Of a stretch of 64,000 bases of DNA, positions 22,831 through 34,441 are shown one piece after another. Location of the stretch: the NCBI GenBank assembly GCA_022605405.1, contig JABYQQ010000005.1, forward strand, positions 2,604,001 through 2,668,000. The letters run 5' to 3'. The notes below the pieces were generated by a model. The model was given only the letters and a program-made list of their open reading frames with translations, was not told the origin of the DNA and made no database searches. A program made the translations under genes and the position numbers. Each line of letters opens with the position of its first letter. Position 1 is the stretch's first letter. The stretch comes from Earliella scabrosa (Eukaryota; Basidiomycota; Agaricomycetes; Polyporales; Polyporaceae).

Positions 22831-23362
22831 GGTTCCGACGATGATATGTCCTGACCCAATTCACTGCCGTTCTGGAACGGGATGGCATGGTTGTTGACTC
22901 TTGCATGTGCAAATGTCCCTGTCACTTGGTGCACCTGCCAGCATCACGCAGTCTCTGTCATTCAGCAGTGAGCCTCTCTCTTCAGTGGCACCTCGCTTCG
23001 ACCGAATACACCAGTGATTGCGGACTCGCATCCCTGAGCGAACCAGCCTGCGTTCCTGCCACTTCATTGCCACTAGTACGACTGGTCCAAGGCTTGACAC
23101 CAGGTCGCCAGGCACTCAGACTCACTGTACTGGCCCGGCGATGCATTCCCGAGACACCCAACGACATCGTATCAGATACGTTATAGAGGACATCCGCCGA
23201 CTTTCTTAGCAGCAGCGTTGGTCTGGCTCGGGCCTCGCATCATGCCCCATGCACACTCCACCCCCTCACCAGGACCAACGTCAAGACATTGCGAATGTGT
23301 ACGCTAGCACATTACCGCTCCAACCGAGCGAAGTACGTCATCTAGTAAGTAAGGTAGATCGT
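22831..23362. other. Intergenic, no gene seen
   Basis: This lies between the broken kinase copy and the 3' end of the hydrophobin gene. Open frames show no family resemblance. Confidence 0.55.
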
Positions 23363-23807
23363 CTAGAGCATAATGGGGGCACAGCCGATGGAAATAAGTC
23401 CGCCCTGCGCAGCGCCAATCGTGAGCCTCCCATGTAACGCGCTACCAACCGTATCACAAAGCACTCACAACATTGTTGTTCTCGCAGCACACGGGCTGGG
23501 AAGAGCAGGTGTTGCCGCTCCCGACCCCGACCGCAGAGATGGGCGAGCACTCCAACCCGATCTTCGCCGTCACGTCCTGGACAGCCACGCCGAGAACGGA
23601 CAGGATCGCCGCGCCTGCAGCAGAGTCCGCCTGTGAATTTGGCCCACGTCAGCCACGGTAGCCCCGCGCACGATATCAAGGAAGAGGTCTGGGACGTACC
23701 CTCTCGAGCTTGTTGCAGCACTGAACGGGGCCGGTGTTGCAGTTGCTGGCGGCGGCCGCAAGGGCGACGAAGGCAAGGGTAGAGAGGGCGGCGACGCGGG
23801 AGAACAT
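23363..23807 (-). CDS. Class I hydrophobin
   Basis: This is a secreted amphipathic protein that self-assembles at hyphal and fruit-body surfaces. Three exons (23807-23700, 23630-23469, 23404-23363) give 103 residues. A signal peptide (MFSRVAALSTLAFVALAAAA) is followed by the eight-cysteine pattern C-X6-CC-X32-C-X13-C-X5-CC-X13-C-X5, exactly the class I spacing. The conserved end GGLISIGCAPIML is present. All introns are phase 0. A TATAAAG box lies about 120 bp upstream. It neighbours decayed duplicated DNA, and no second hydrophobin is present in the window. Confidence 0.93.
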
Positions 23808-23927
23808 GGCGCTCGGAGTGAGTAGTGGAGGAGAGTGTGCAAAGAGGAAGAAGACTGCTGAGGCTGCGAGAGTACGAGTGGAGTGGGTCGAAGACTGCTG
23901 CTGTGTTGTCCGTCCAGCACGCTGAGC

Positions 23928-23934
23928 CTTTATA
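23928..23934 (-). promoter_or_regulatory. TATA box of the hydrophobin gene
   Basis: TATAAAG is read on the minus strand, about 120 bp upstream of the hydrophobin ATG at 23807. A strong TATA box fits the high, developmentally regulated expression typical of hydrophobins. Confidence 0.6.
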
Positions 23935-25206
23935 GATCCCCGCAGACCCGGCCCCTTCACCGCGACTGCCTCTCGCCACCTCTGCCGCCTTTCTTCACTC
24001 TTGCCAGTGTGACACGCCGAGAGCGCCCCGTCTGCCACAATTGGTGATGCGGGACGCCTGTAGGCTGTGGCGGCAGTCCTGAAACGACGACACGGGCGGC
24101 GCGCAAGGAAGCGCAATTATGCCTCGGAGCGGAGCCCGCGTCGGCTCAATTCGAAAGTCAAAGCCTTGACGCTTGCGAGACCTGCGAGACTGGACAATGC
24201 GACATGAAGGCCACGAGGATCGAGCTGTCGGATATTGATAGTTCTATCGTGTAGATTATATCTGCCTCGACGGTTACAAACACCCGATTCTCTCATGTTC
24301 TCATGTCATCCACGGCGTAAATCCGAGTCTTGACCATCTTCTGTCTGAGCTATAGCACGATGTGGCACGATGTGGCACGATGTGGCGAAAAACAGTTACT
24401 ATTAGAACGGCCGCGCTTGAGCACGAGAAGAACTTGAACGGCTCACCTGCGTGCATTGACAGACTACGGATGAGCGAAGTTTGTCTATAGACTGAAGACG
24501 CGAATTCACATAGCGCTACTTGTAGACTCCCAAGGACGTAGTTGAGTTGTTGGAACGAGATCCACGCTCGCTACGGCGATGTCAACGCTGCCCCCTTGTA
24601 TAAAATGTGAGTGTCGTAGCAGTCTACGACGCGTGAGGGCTTACCTCGGCTTCTTTCCGGTGGATCTGGAGGGCGTGCGGGACGAGAAATATGCGGATGT
24701 TTGACTTCTTCTATATAGCCTATTAGCCTAGGCAATCATGTAGCCGTCATACCTCCTTCGACAACTTGGTACAACAGAGGATGCGAGAGCAAGGAGAGAG
24801 GTGATTGGTCAAGCGCTCGGCGTTGAGTAACACTATGCCCGAATCTGGGACTGTACGGGTCTGAGACTGGAATCTCCGGACTTGCTCTAACACGCCGTGC
24901 GCTCGCTGGAAAGGGCGAATGCGGTGATTGCAATACTGACGTGACATGCCGGGCTGCGAAACTCCTTCTTGGAGGTCCCCACGATATCACAAACCGCAAT
25001 ATGACGTACGCACATTGACAGAGAACTGAAGTCGTGACTCTGATAAGTGGTCCTACAGAGCCTCTCAAACGCAGATGGGCTGCCGGGGTTCCTGCGACAA
25101 GAACACACCCGATGTTCTGCCCCTCTGGATACTCGGACTTGCTCGCATAAGAAGGAACGTCAAGCGCCTCCAGGATCTATTATAGCAGGGCAGAAGATGA
25201 CGGTGT
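23935..25206. other. Gene-poor stretch between hydrophobin and ATP synthase d
   Basis: No gene can be supported. The stretch includes the hydrophobin upstream region, a perfect 10-bp triplet repeat at 24355-24384, and 3' flank of the ATP synthase gene (about 25050-25170) that is related to the relic at 20600. Confidence 0.55.
24355..24384. repeat. Three perfect tandem copies of GCACGATGTG
   Basis: A 10-bp unit is repeated three times without mismatch about 550 bp upstream of the hydrophobin start codon. It could be a small minisatellite or a clustered binding site. Confidence 0.8.
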
Positions 25207-26081
25207 TTACATGAGAGAAAGGTCGCCGAACTTCTCCTTGTAGCCTGTGGAGCAAATGCGCGGTCAGTGCATGCCGGTCATGAGACAGCCTTGATGTGAA
25301 GCGACGTACCGGGCACGGTCCACTTGCCCTTCTTGATCATCGTCTCGACGGCCTCGACGATACGTGGGTGCGCCTGTCCAACCTCCTCCGCCTGTGTGGA
25401 AGCGCGTTTGGGTCGCAAGAGTCTCGCTTGGCATAGATACAAATGACTTACAGTGAGTTCCTCGAAGGGACGCGCCTCCTCGATGTTGGCAAGGGTCGCC
25501 TGGAGATCCTTGAGCTCAGCGTCGATTTTCTCCGTGGTCTCCTTCGCCTTCGCGACCTGTTTCCCAGTTCATGAGTACATTCCTTCCCTTCGCCTGCCTC
25601 GACTGCACGCCACGTAGTTCGAATGTTTGATAACTCACCGCCTTAGCCTCGAACGTCTCAATCGCCTTGATGTGCGAGTTCACGTCATACGTGACGGGCT
25701 TGAAGTCGCGGAGGATCTTCTCGGCCTCATCAACGACGGCCTTGTTGCGGAGCACGGAGCGGTAGTGCTCGAGGTCGACGGTTGTCGGCTGGGCCGCGAG
25801 TTGCGCGTGAATGCGCTGTGCGTCGGCGTGCCGCTTGCGGAACGCCTGGAGGGATGCAATGGTCTCTGCCGTGAGGGTCAGCACCCCTGTACTACCCCCC
25901 AGCTCCCTCCTACCACTCCGCGTATAATCAAGAGACTCACCCTTGCCAAGACCCAGCGAGGTGTAGATGCGGGCGAAATCCTGCGAGCACCCGCCAATAA
26001 ACGTCACGAACGCTCTCCAGCCCTGAAGGCCCATTTTTGCGGGCCACTTACCACCGTCGCAGCGACTGCTTTTGAGGCCAT
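25207..26081 (-). CDS. ATP7: Mitochondrial F1Fo ATP synthase subunit d
   Basis: This is a peripheral-stalk subunit of mitochondrial ATP synthase. Six exons on the minus strand (26081-26052, 25980-25941, 25865-25639, 25556-25452, 25391-25310, 25244-25207) give 173 residues, matching the yeast protein in length. The sequence opens MASKAVAATVDFARIYTSLG. It continues with ASLQAFRKRHADAQR, YRSVLRNKAVVDEAEKIL, ARPFEELTAEEVGQAHP and the C-terminal KKGKWTVPGYKEKFGDLSLM, all characteristic. The protein is highly charged, alpha-helical and lacks a membrane segment. The 3' end of this gene and its flank appear to have been copied to about 20.6 kb. Confidence 0.92.
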
Positions 26082-26959
26082 TTGGAAGCTGGAGAGCACG
26101 GTGAGGTCAACCCACGAGTAAAGGGAGAACGGTGCGTACAGAAAAGAGGGTGATTCGTGGAGGTCGTCACAGAGCAGTTGAGTCGTGTTGCCCGAAGCGT
26201 CGCCGGGAATGGCCGATGCGAGCGGGCGCTTGTGCACATCGGCTGCGGTACTAGGCGGTACTTGCAGCCTCTCTTCGAAGTTGCGAGTCGTGACAGCATT
26301 TGATTCAGCGATCTCCGGTAACTTGCCAGGTAACTTGCACATATCTATACAATCCCTCCGATTCCCTCACACACCGCGTACAGACCGACTCAGGCAGCTT
26401 CCACTGACAGGCCGGAGTGGGGGCAGCAGACACCACGTGGCAGCCACTCTCAAAAGTCCGGAGTAAGGAGAGGTAGGTGGGCGACATCAATACCTTCGCC
26501 ACCAATCGCGACGAGCGAGCTGAGAAGCTTGTACTTCCAGGTACCAACCATTCGACGGACCGGTCACCGGGTACTCGCCCATCTTACTGCGCCGTTCAGC
26601 AAGTAACACATGAGCTGCCTGTGCCACAGGCTGGGCCGTTCGCGGCCGAAGAGAGTTCTGGATTGACAGTGCACAACGGCAGGATCATTGAGACTGTCGG
26701 TCTTTGGGCCGCAGGAAACACCCAGCTGTGGACTGGATGCGAGCCAAGCGGGCAGAAGACGGCACCGATGGAGGCGTTCACAGGGACATCCTGCCACAAA
26801 AGGCAGGGAAGGCGATCTCTTCTGGCTGCACGTGACTGGGGCAGTATGTCATAAGGTGTCGATGCAGGATGGGGGGCGCGTCCAACTCTCTCGGCATCCT
26901 CTCTCTCATCGTCGTCCTCCACCTCACCCGCTATCTCGCTGCCGAGTATTCCGCCCGCA
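26082..26959. promoter_or_regulatory. Divergent intergenic region, ATP synthase d and hexokinase
   Basis: 878 bp lie between two divergent start codons. An ATG at 26869 opens a frame that overlaps the hexokinase start out of frame. It would act as an upstream ORF only if the transcript begins before it and this part is not spliced out. Nothing else is supported. Confidence 0.45.
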
Positions 26960-29614
26960 ATGCCAAAGATATCCGCCGTATATGCTCCCTGTCCGGACGT
27001 CGAGCGTCGCGTCCTCGACGAGATCGAGGACCAGTTTCGTCTCACGAAGGACGATCTCACCCGCATCACTTCCCACTTCCTCGACGACTTCAAACTCGGT
27101 CTCAGCGAATATAATCACCCGATGGCCATGATGTATGCTTCCACGAGTGGCCATGAGGAGATCGTGTTGACTGTTCTAACGCCCCCAGCCCGACATTCGT
27201 GACCGGAGTACCAGACGGCTCTGAGACCGGGTGAGTCCTCTATTGCTTGACCGTGGATACGGGCCCTCCTCGCAGTCGTCCGCTACCACCTCTCGGACCC
27301 TGTCCCACTCCCAAGATCCTCGTCCGTCCTTGCTTCCAATCGCGACGCATATGGCGGCGGTCTTCCGTATTGACGCGTACCGGTACGAGACCGATGTGCG
27401 CGCGCTCAATATGGCAGGTCGGCGTTGGCATCAAGAAGCACCGCTACGTCTTTCGACCGAGATTACGCATATTCGGCGTAATAGCGATCGATTGGCCGCG
27501 TTCGTGAGCGCAGCTCCCTGCGATCCTGTTGAGGACAACGCGCAACTGCCCGTCCACGTCTCTGCCTGACGAGAAGCATGCACGCGTGCCTTCACCGCGC
27601 GCGAATGCTTCAACGGTTCCTGGTTGCGTCCATTGTCACAAGACCGCGAAGGTCTGCATTCGGTGGCTGTTGCGGGGAAGTGTGAAGACGTCATAGCATC
27701 CGATCTGCCGGATTGGTCCATCCCCTTCGTCGCTTCGACTCCAAAACCTGTTTACTCATATGGTATTCGTTTCAGCACCTTCCTCGCTCTCGATCTCGGC
27801 GGAACCAATCTGTGCGTATGGTCGTCATCATGATCCATGCTTGGGTGACCGATGAGGTCTCCAGGCGAGTTTGTGAGGTCGAGTTGCTCGGGAACCACGA
27901 GTTTGTTCTCCGGCAACAGAAGTACAAGGTGTCAGAAGCGTTGAAGACAGGCGAGGCAACTACCCTATTCGGTATGTTCCCCGACTGAATTGTGCGTGAT
28001 TGTATTCTCTCAACTCACGCTTTGTGTGTGCAGATTATCTGGCAGATTCGGTTGATGCATTCTTGACGGAGTATGCTTCCGCTGTTCCCTCAAGTCCCTC
28101 GACCGAACAGGCCAACCCGTTCGCTTCCCCATCGCCTTCAATGTCAGACCAGCCGGCCGTGCCCCTCGGTCTTACGTTCAGCTTCCCCGTCGAGCAGACG
28201 GCCCTGAACCAAGGGAAGATCTTGACGTGGACGAAAGGCTTTGCAGCCAAGAATGCCATCGGCAATGACGTCGTACAGTTGCTCCAGGATGCATTCAACC
28301 GGAAGCACCTGCATGTCAAGTGTGTAGCCCTAGTGAACGATGTGAGTACATCTGGGCTGCTTCTCATCGTACTAGCTAAGTTTGGTAGACTGTCGGGGCG
28401 TTGCTCTCTCGCGCCTACACCGGCGGTGGATGTATCCTCGGTGGGTTTTCTTCGCTTTGCTCGGCGAGGATCAAGCTAATTACTGGACGCAGGCAGTATC
28501 TTTGGTACGGGCACCAACGGCGCATACGTTGAGCGCGTCGAGAACATCACGAAGCTCGGCGATTCTCCAGCACGGCAGCAGGGAGGCTTCATGGTCGTCA
28601 ACACGGAGTGGGGCGCCTTCAACAACACTGTGAGTTCTCAGCTATGGCGAGTGGTTGGAGAGCTTGCTGAGACGAATGACATTAAAGCGCACGGTGCTTC
28701 CTACCACGCCTTTCGACAACAAGGTGGATCGACAATCCATTAACCCCCGGTTGCAAGCCTTCGAGAAGTTTATCTCAGGGATGTACCTGGGAGAAATTGT
28801 TCGCAACATTCTCCTATCCCTCATCGACGCAGCACCAAAACCTTTGTTGTTCAACGGTCGCTCAAGTGGCCCTCTCAACACTCACTACGGCCTTGACACG
28901 GCGATCATGTCGGAGGTGGAGGATGCGTGGGAGACCGGCCGCGTACCTGTTGTTCCGGTGGCGAACGCTGATGTCCCAGAATCGAAGGCGAACGGAATCT
29001 CTGGCAAAGAAACCGAAGCCGACGTGCCCGATTGGCAATCAGCTCACTTCACCGATCTCGACAAGTTGTCGGCTGACGACATCGCGCGCCTCGAGCGCAT
29101 CCAGGGCATCATCGTGCAGCGACTGGCCCTCGACCCCGCGGACGTCTCGCTCCACGATGCGGCGGTCGTGCGCTGGGCGTCGTCGCTCGTTGCGAACCGT
29201 GCGGCACGGCTGAGCGGATGCGCGGTCGCCGCGGTGCTCGTGCAGACCGGACGTGCGAAGCTGGGCGGTGGATTTGCGACGGACGAGGAGAAGATCAGCA
29301 TCGGCGTTGACGGCAGGTGAGCCAGTTCGCGATGGTTGATGCGATGGGAGCGCAAGGCTCACAAATACACCGTGTGGCAAGTCTCATCCAGCACTATCCG
29401 AACTTCAATGCGCGTCTGCGCGACTCTGTGCGCGAACTTGTTGGGAAGGAGGTTGAGGAGAAGCTCGAGATCGGGCTCGCGAAGGACGGAAGTGGGGTAG
29501 GAGGTACGTTGCGTTTTGTTTTGGTTCGAGGGTGACGTTGTGTTCCGCGTTTGGCTCACCCGAATTTTGTTAGCTGCGCTGTGCGCTCTTCAGGCGACGA
29601 AGCAGGGACACTAG
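26960..29614 (+). CDS. Hexokinase
   Basis: This enzyme phosphorylates hexoses with ATP at the first step of glycolysis. Ten exons (26960-27132, 27189-27230, 27776-27811, 27865-27971, 28034-28341, 28389-28440, 28493-28629, 28688-29316, 29382-29503, 29574-29614) give 548 residues. The phosphate-1 motif FLALDLGGTNLR, the sugar-binding GLTFSFPVEQ and ILTWTKGF, LVNDTVGALLSRAY, SIFGTGTNGAY and VNTEWGAFNN are all present. The C-terminal SGVGAALCALQATKQGH is typical. There is a Ser/Pro-rich insertion before GLTFSFP (about residues 129-155). The second intron (27231-27775, 545 nt) is about ten times longer than any other in the gene. A glucokinase-type paralogue cannot be excluded. Confidence 0.9.
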
Positions 29615-30813
29615 ATGTCCGTGGCAAGGGAATCTCAATGTATGGATGTAGAGTATCAGAAGACGACATTTTTATCTCGTGTGTATCCTAGTTGTACATA
29701 TCCTACTTTTTAACGGGTTCCGCTCCCTTCGCGTGAACGCTGCAGGGTCTCCGAAACGATCGCCATGGAGGAGCTGATGGTTTAGCTGGCGGGGGGAATG
29801 TGGTGTCGGTTGTGCCATATGTCGAGGATGGTGCGTCAAGGTGGGACAGGGTACATACGACTAGCTGTGTGGTTTGGGTACCGCATGTACAGCTCGGCGG
29901 CGGCGGCTGAAGGAGCAAAGAGAACTCCGGTTCCCGTTCTTTTCAATGGTGCAGATGCGAATCCTGGCTATGTATGTCGAGTTCATCTACATACCCGCAG
30001 GATGATGCACGTCCTGGTCGGCGTGGTGGCTATGTTCATGCCGGCTGGCGAGGACATCGTGGCTGATGATTTTGAGTGCGCGTACGGTGCGCATCAGTCG
30101 CTGACCAAAAGGAGCCGATCGCATTCAATAACACCAAGTCTGTCGAGGAGCTGACCGCCGGCAAGACGAGCATGCATCGGAGATTCTGGGCAGGATAAGA
30201 TCTGATCGTTGAGGAACATAAACGTTGATCCCCACCGGTATCTGCACCGCTGCAGACATCGCAGACGCTCCTCGTCTGCTACCTTCATGTCGTCTGCTCG
30301 CTCTGCTCTACATGCGTTAGCTCACTCTGCGGCGGCTGGCCCGTGCGAAGGCGGGTCGAGATCAAACCAGCGCCGTCCAGCGGTGGCAGGAGGCTGACGG
30401 ACCGGAGCCTTGCCATATATGGCGAAGACCTATCGATCTCCGGAGCGCAGTCGGACGGAGGGCGAGCGAGTGGACTTGGGTCGGCGGGGGTAGGCTGGGA
30501 CGGGGGCCAATCAAGCGGGAGGCGGATGCGGTAGAGTGCGTTTGGGTGACAGAGGCTTGCAGCTGTCAGGAAAAAGAAGTGGGATTGCCGTCTGCTGGGG
30601 GAGGCCTGAGGCGCCTGGCTGTTAAGGCTCCCATTGTGGCTCGTCGCCGTCGATTGCCGTTGTCGTCCCCGACGTCGTCCTCGCTGCGACACTCCCCCGC
30701 TTGCCTCGCCCCGACAGTCTCCACCGAGCCCGCACCGCCTTCGCCGCCCTCTCATAAGCCAACAGCCCTCCTATCGCCCCCCCAGTTCCCTTCGTCCGAC
30801 TCTGCACGTCAGG
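29615..30813. other. Intergenic, no gene seen
   Basis: This is the 3' flank of hexokinase and the promoter of the zinc-cluster regulator. The open frame running into 30814 from upstream starts without an ATG in a usable context and only reads through the regulator's introns. Confidence 0.55.
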
Positions 30814-33800
30814 ATGCCTGCGACGCAGCCCGGAAACTCAAACGGCCATCTCTCCGCGGTCGCCGCGTCCGGTTCTGGCTCGCAGCCGGCCCCCAGGACG
30901 AAGCAGGTGCGCGTGCGCTCGCCAGGCGCGAACGGCGTAGGCGACTCGGCCGACAACGGGGGCTCGGATGCGCGCCCGCCTCCCAAGCGGGCGCGGAAGG
31001 CGATCAACTGCGAGCCGTGCAGAAACAGCAAGCTCAAGTGCGACAGGTGCGTCTGAGCGGATTCAGACAGAGATCGCCCTCTCTCCTTGCCCAGACGGTG
31101 GCCGTGTCTCCCGCCTGGGCGGGCCCTCCTCTCCTCGGAAGTCCGCAGGCTGATTCACATCTCCTCGCGGTCCTCGGATCTACAGAAACCGTCCGTGCTC
31201 GTCGTGTGTGCTCAGAGGTCCGTCCGTCTCGCTCGTCGTCGCTGTCGTCTGCCGACGCCTTCCTCATTTGGTCCTCCCCAGGCACCACCGCCCTCTGCTA
31301 CCAAGGCCAGGAGTCCGACCCCGCATTCCGTGGGGCAGTCGATCAGCCGTACGTCTTCATCTTACGCCCATCCGTCTCTTCTCCATCACCCCTTCTGCAA
31401 ATCCAGCTCATCTCCGTCTTCTTGCTGCTCATCAGACGCACACCGCTCGATCCAGCGGCCGAGTTCTCTCGGATCCGTCAATCTCTCGCCCTCCTCGAGT
31501 CCCACATCTATCAGCAGCCCGTTCCCCGCCAGCCAGCCAACGCCTTTCCTGCAGAGCACCTGCGAAGAAACTCAATCCCGTCCCTCCCGCCTCTCTACGA
31601 AAGCCATGTCTCGTCAAGGGCTAGCCCAGACCCCGAGGGCTCTCTCAACGATAAGGACCGAAATGAGGACGTGGACATGACCAGCACCCCCGGTATGCTT
31701 GGGCAGCAAGCTTCCGGAGGACTCTATGCTGGCCCCACTAGTGCCGCCTCCCATCTAATCACCGTGAGTCCGATCGCCTTCATGTCATCTTATGTTATTT
31801 CACTGACTTCTTGAACTATCTCATTAAGACGTCTGATCGTGACGATCTCGACCAAAAACGAACAGCCTCCCCGCCGACCCCTGCATCTCCGTCTCGCACC
31901 TTATCCGAGGGCGTCGAACACACTGGATCATCAGGCGACTGGGATCATGACCTCATCTCCCAGTTGCCTCCCATACCTATCGTCGACGGCCTGATTCAGT
32001 ACTACTTCGAGTACTGCAACTGGGTGTATCGGCACGTCACCGAGCCCACTCTGCTGGTGGGCTGGGATCGTTTCAAGAGTGGCAAGCACGGAGACCGAAT
32101 TATCCTCGCGACCGTATGTATCCTCATTGCTCTTGCCGCGCGTTACCTCCCCCCTCGGCACCCCTTGCTCTCTGGCATGCCCGAAACGTGCGAGGAGCTG
32201 GGGAGCAAGTGCTACAACATCATGCGCTGCGCGCTCGACCGCTACCGCCGGGACTCCGTTAGCCCCGGCCGCTCTTACTCCCTTGAGCTCGTCGAGCTGT
32301 TGCTCGTGCGCTCACACTACCTCACTTTCGCGAAAGAAGACCCCGAGGAAACGTGGAGCGTCCGTGGAGAACTTGTTACCATCGGTACCGCCATGGGGTT
32401 GCACCGAGACCCTGGCTCAACGAGGTTCGAAAAGAGCGTCGCGGAGCGTAGGCGCTGGGCATGGTGGCATATCATTCTCCTCGAACGTTGGCAAGCGTTC
32501 ATGTTTGGCCGTCCACTCGCGATCGCGTCGCACCACTTCAACACCCAGCTGCCAACATACTGCGACCCCACGCTTGACAAGTCCCAGCGGCTGTATCTCC
32601 CGAACATCGCGCTCTTCAAGCTCGCGTACGTCCTCGGAGACATCATGGACGACGCCGTCTCCTTCCGTGCAGTGCCTTATTCCTCCGTGCAGGATAAGGA
32701 CAAGTTGCTCACCGAGTGGTACGACGCACTCCCACCGGAGCTGGACCTGGACGAGTACCGCATTGCACGGAGCCTCGCGAGCCCGATCACCTCGGTCCGC
32801 AGGTTAGGTGTCCAGAGTGTGATCATTCGCACCGCGTACCACCACATCCGTTTCACCCTCCATCGACCGTACGCGAAGGTGCCAGAGAGCCTCGAGATTG
32901 CCGTCAGTGCAGCCTCGCAGCTCATCGCACTCGTCGGCCAGACGCGCCCGGACTTCCTCTCCAACACTGCGCTCGCGGTACCGGGGCACATGAACTGGGG
33001 CCCCTTCCACGTCTTCTCCGCGGCGATGTTCTTCTCGTTCCAGCTGATCACGAAGCCGGATCAGCCTGCGGCAAGTCTCTTCCGGGAGAACATTCGCAAG
33101 TCGATCGCATCGCTGGAGCAGAGTCGATGGATGCCGGTGGCGGACAAGGCGCTGACGATCCTCCAGGCACTCGCCCCGCTGTACTCGGACGAGCTGTTGG
33201 AGCTGTCAAGAGACGAGCGCGAGCGCAAGAAGGCACAGGTGCTGAGCCTCGTCCGGACACTCGCGTTTCCATACCAGGATGCGCCATACTCGAGGTCCGC
33301 GGACTCGCCTGGGTACACTCATTACGACGGAGCGATGCAGACCCTTGTCCAGGCTGCGCTTCCGGGGTATCAAGGTCAGCCGGAGGTCGCATCGCGTCCA
33401 ACCATGCCGCCACAGCAGCACTCTCAGCCCGCGCCGCCGCCTCCACCTACCCAGGCGCCAGTGTCGGCGACGCGCTGGACGTCGCAGTCCCAGCCGGACC
33501 TTGGATCCGCACACTACCAGTCGCACCAGCAGCAGCACCCCCAGCACGCGGTGCAATACACGCCGCACCGCACGTCGTCGGGGCCCGTGCCCCAGTCGCA
33601 GTCGCACGGGCACCTCCCGCCGCCGCCGCCCCAACAACAGCAACAGCAGCAGCAGCAGCAGTACTCGCCGACGGTGGCGACGACGAGCCAGTCGTACCCG
33701 ATGGTGCGGTATGCGACGCAGCAGGCGGAGGCGATGCAGCAGCCGCTGCCGCAGCACGCGCAGGTGTTCAGGGAGGGCGGGGGGCAGGAGCTCCCGTATG

Positions 33801-33931
33801 TGCATCCGGCGGACGAGAGCTCGATGTGGGGCGCGTCGATTGGGTTTGGGCTGTCGGAGTGGAACCAGTTTGTGGACGTCATGCAGCGGCCGGACAGCTT
33901 CACGGGCTTGGTCCAGGGCGTGAACCGGTAG
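30814..33931 (+). CDS. Zn2Cys6 transcription factor with fungal-specific domain
   Basis: This is a nuclear zinc-cluster regulator with unknown targets. Five exons (30814-31046, 31186-31217, 31282-31348, 31436-31763, 31829-33931) give 920 residues. The DNA-binding cluster has Cys66, 69, 76, 82, 85 and 94 (C-X2-C-X6-C-X5-C-X2-C-X8-C). It is assembled from three exons; the 32-nt second exon supplies RPCSSCVLR. PPPKRARK just upstream is a likely nuclear signal. The fungal_trans domain is seen at IVDGLIQYYFEYCNWVYRHV and in the block SVRGELVTIGTAMGLHRDP..RRRWAWWHIILLERW. The C-terminal 180 residues are rich in Gln, Pro and Ser, with PPPPPQQQQQQQQQQ, a probable activation region. Confidence 0.87.
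33612..33663 (+). repeat. CCG then CAR triplet repeat encoding poly-Pro and poly-Gln
   Basis: Runs of CCG/CCC and CAA/CAG codons inside the zinc-cluster regulator encode about five prolines followed by ten glutamines. Such tracts are prone to length change by slippage. Confidence 0.85.
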
Positions 33932-34441
33932 GGCAGCCCTCGGCCTGGTGTGCGCACTGCGGATGGATGTGGACCGTGGCGAGCGGCTTGTGTGAGTGTC
34001 TGCTACGATGGGAGGGTGCGGGTGCGTACCCTACCATGATTTCCTGGCGTCGGTCGACGTGTTCGTGCTCGGTCGCTGAATCTAGTGCTGGCCATGTATG
34101 TATATGCACATGTAGCGCATCATCTCGAGACTGGAGGGTTTCTGGAGAGTTGGGTATGTGGGAAGAGCTTGCGAGTATGTATCCGAGAGCTGTTCCCGCC
34201 TCAATGTATCTTGCACCACGGCTATATCATATGGATGTGCTTTTGACTTGCAATGGTTCTCACTGTGTCCAAACGTTCAAAGTTTGGCATCCCCGCCGCG
34301 CGCGCATACGCGAGTCGCCAACGGGGGCGGTGACGCAATGACATAGAATCGCGCGACGCGCGCGTGCAGTGTGTACTTGGTTCGTACCAGCATCTGCATG
34401 CGCAGTCCAACTTCACTCGAGTCTGGTTCAGAACATCGACC
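33932..34441. other. Intergenic, no gene seen
   Basis: About 0.5 kb between the zinc-cluster regulator stop and the AP-3 mu start, on the same strand. It must hold a terminator and a promoter, but no distinct motif is visible. Confidence 0.5.

Noticed and set aside
26869..27114. Overlapping upstream reading frame at the hexokinase start
   Set aside because: It begins with an ATG and a hydrophobic stretch, but runs out of frame across exon 1. It is kept only as a possible upstream ORF, not a gene.
30546..31814. 422-codon open frame on the plus strand
   Set aside because: It reads through three introns of the zinc-cluster regulator. The true protein switches frame at 31046 and again at later junctions, which alone restores the six cysteines.
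33206..33805. 199-codon Arg/Leu-rich frame on the minus strand
   Set aside because: It is antisense to the Gln/Pro-rich end of the zinc-cluster regulator. CAG/CCG repeats read backwards give such Arg/Leu runs.
32716..34341. 541-codon alanine/arginine-rich plus frame
   Set aside because: It is a shadow of the zinc-cluster regulator in another frame. Its composition is typical of GC-rich antiframe reading and it continues into intergenic DNA.
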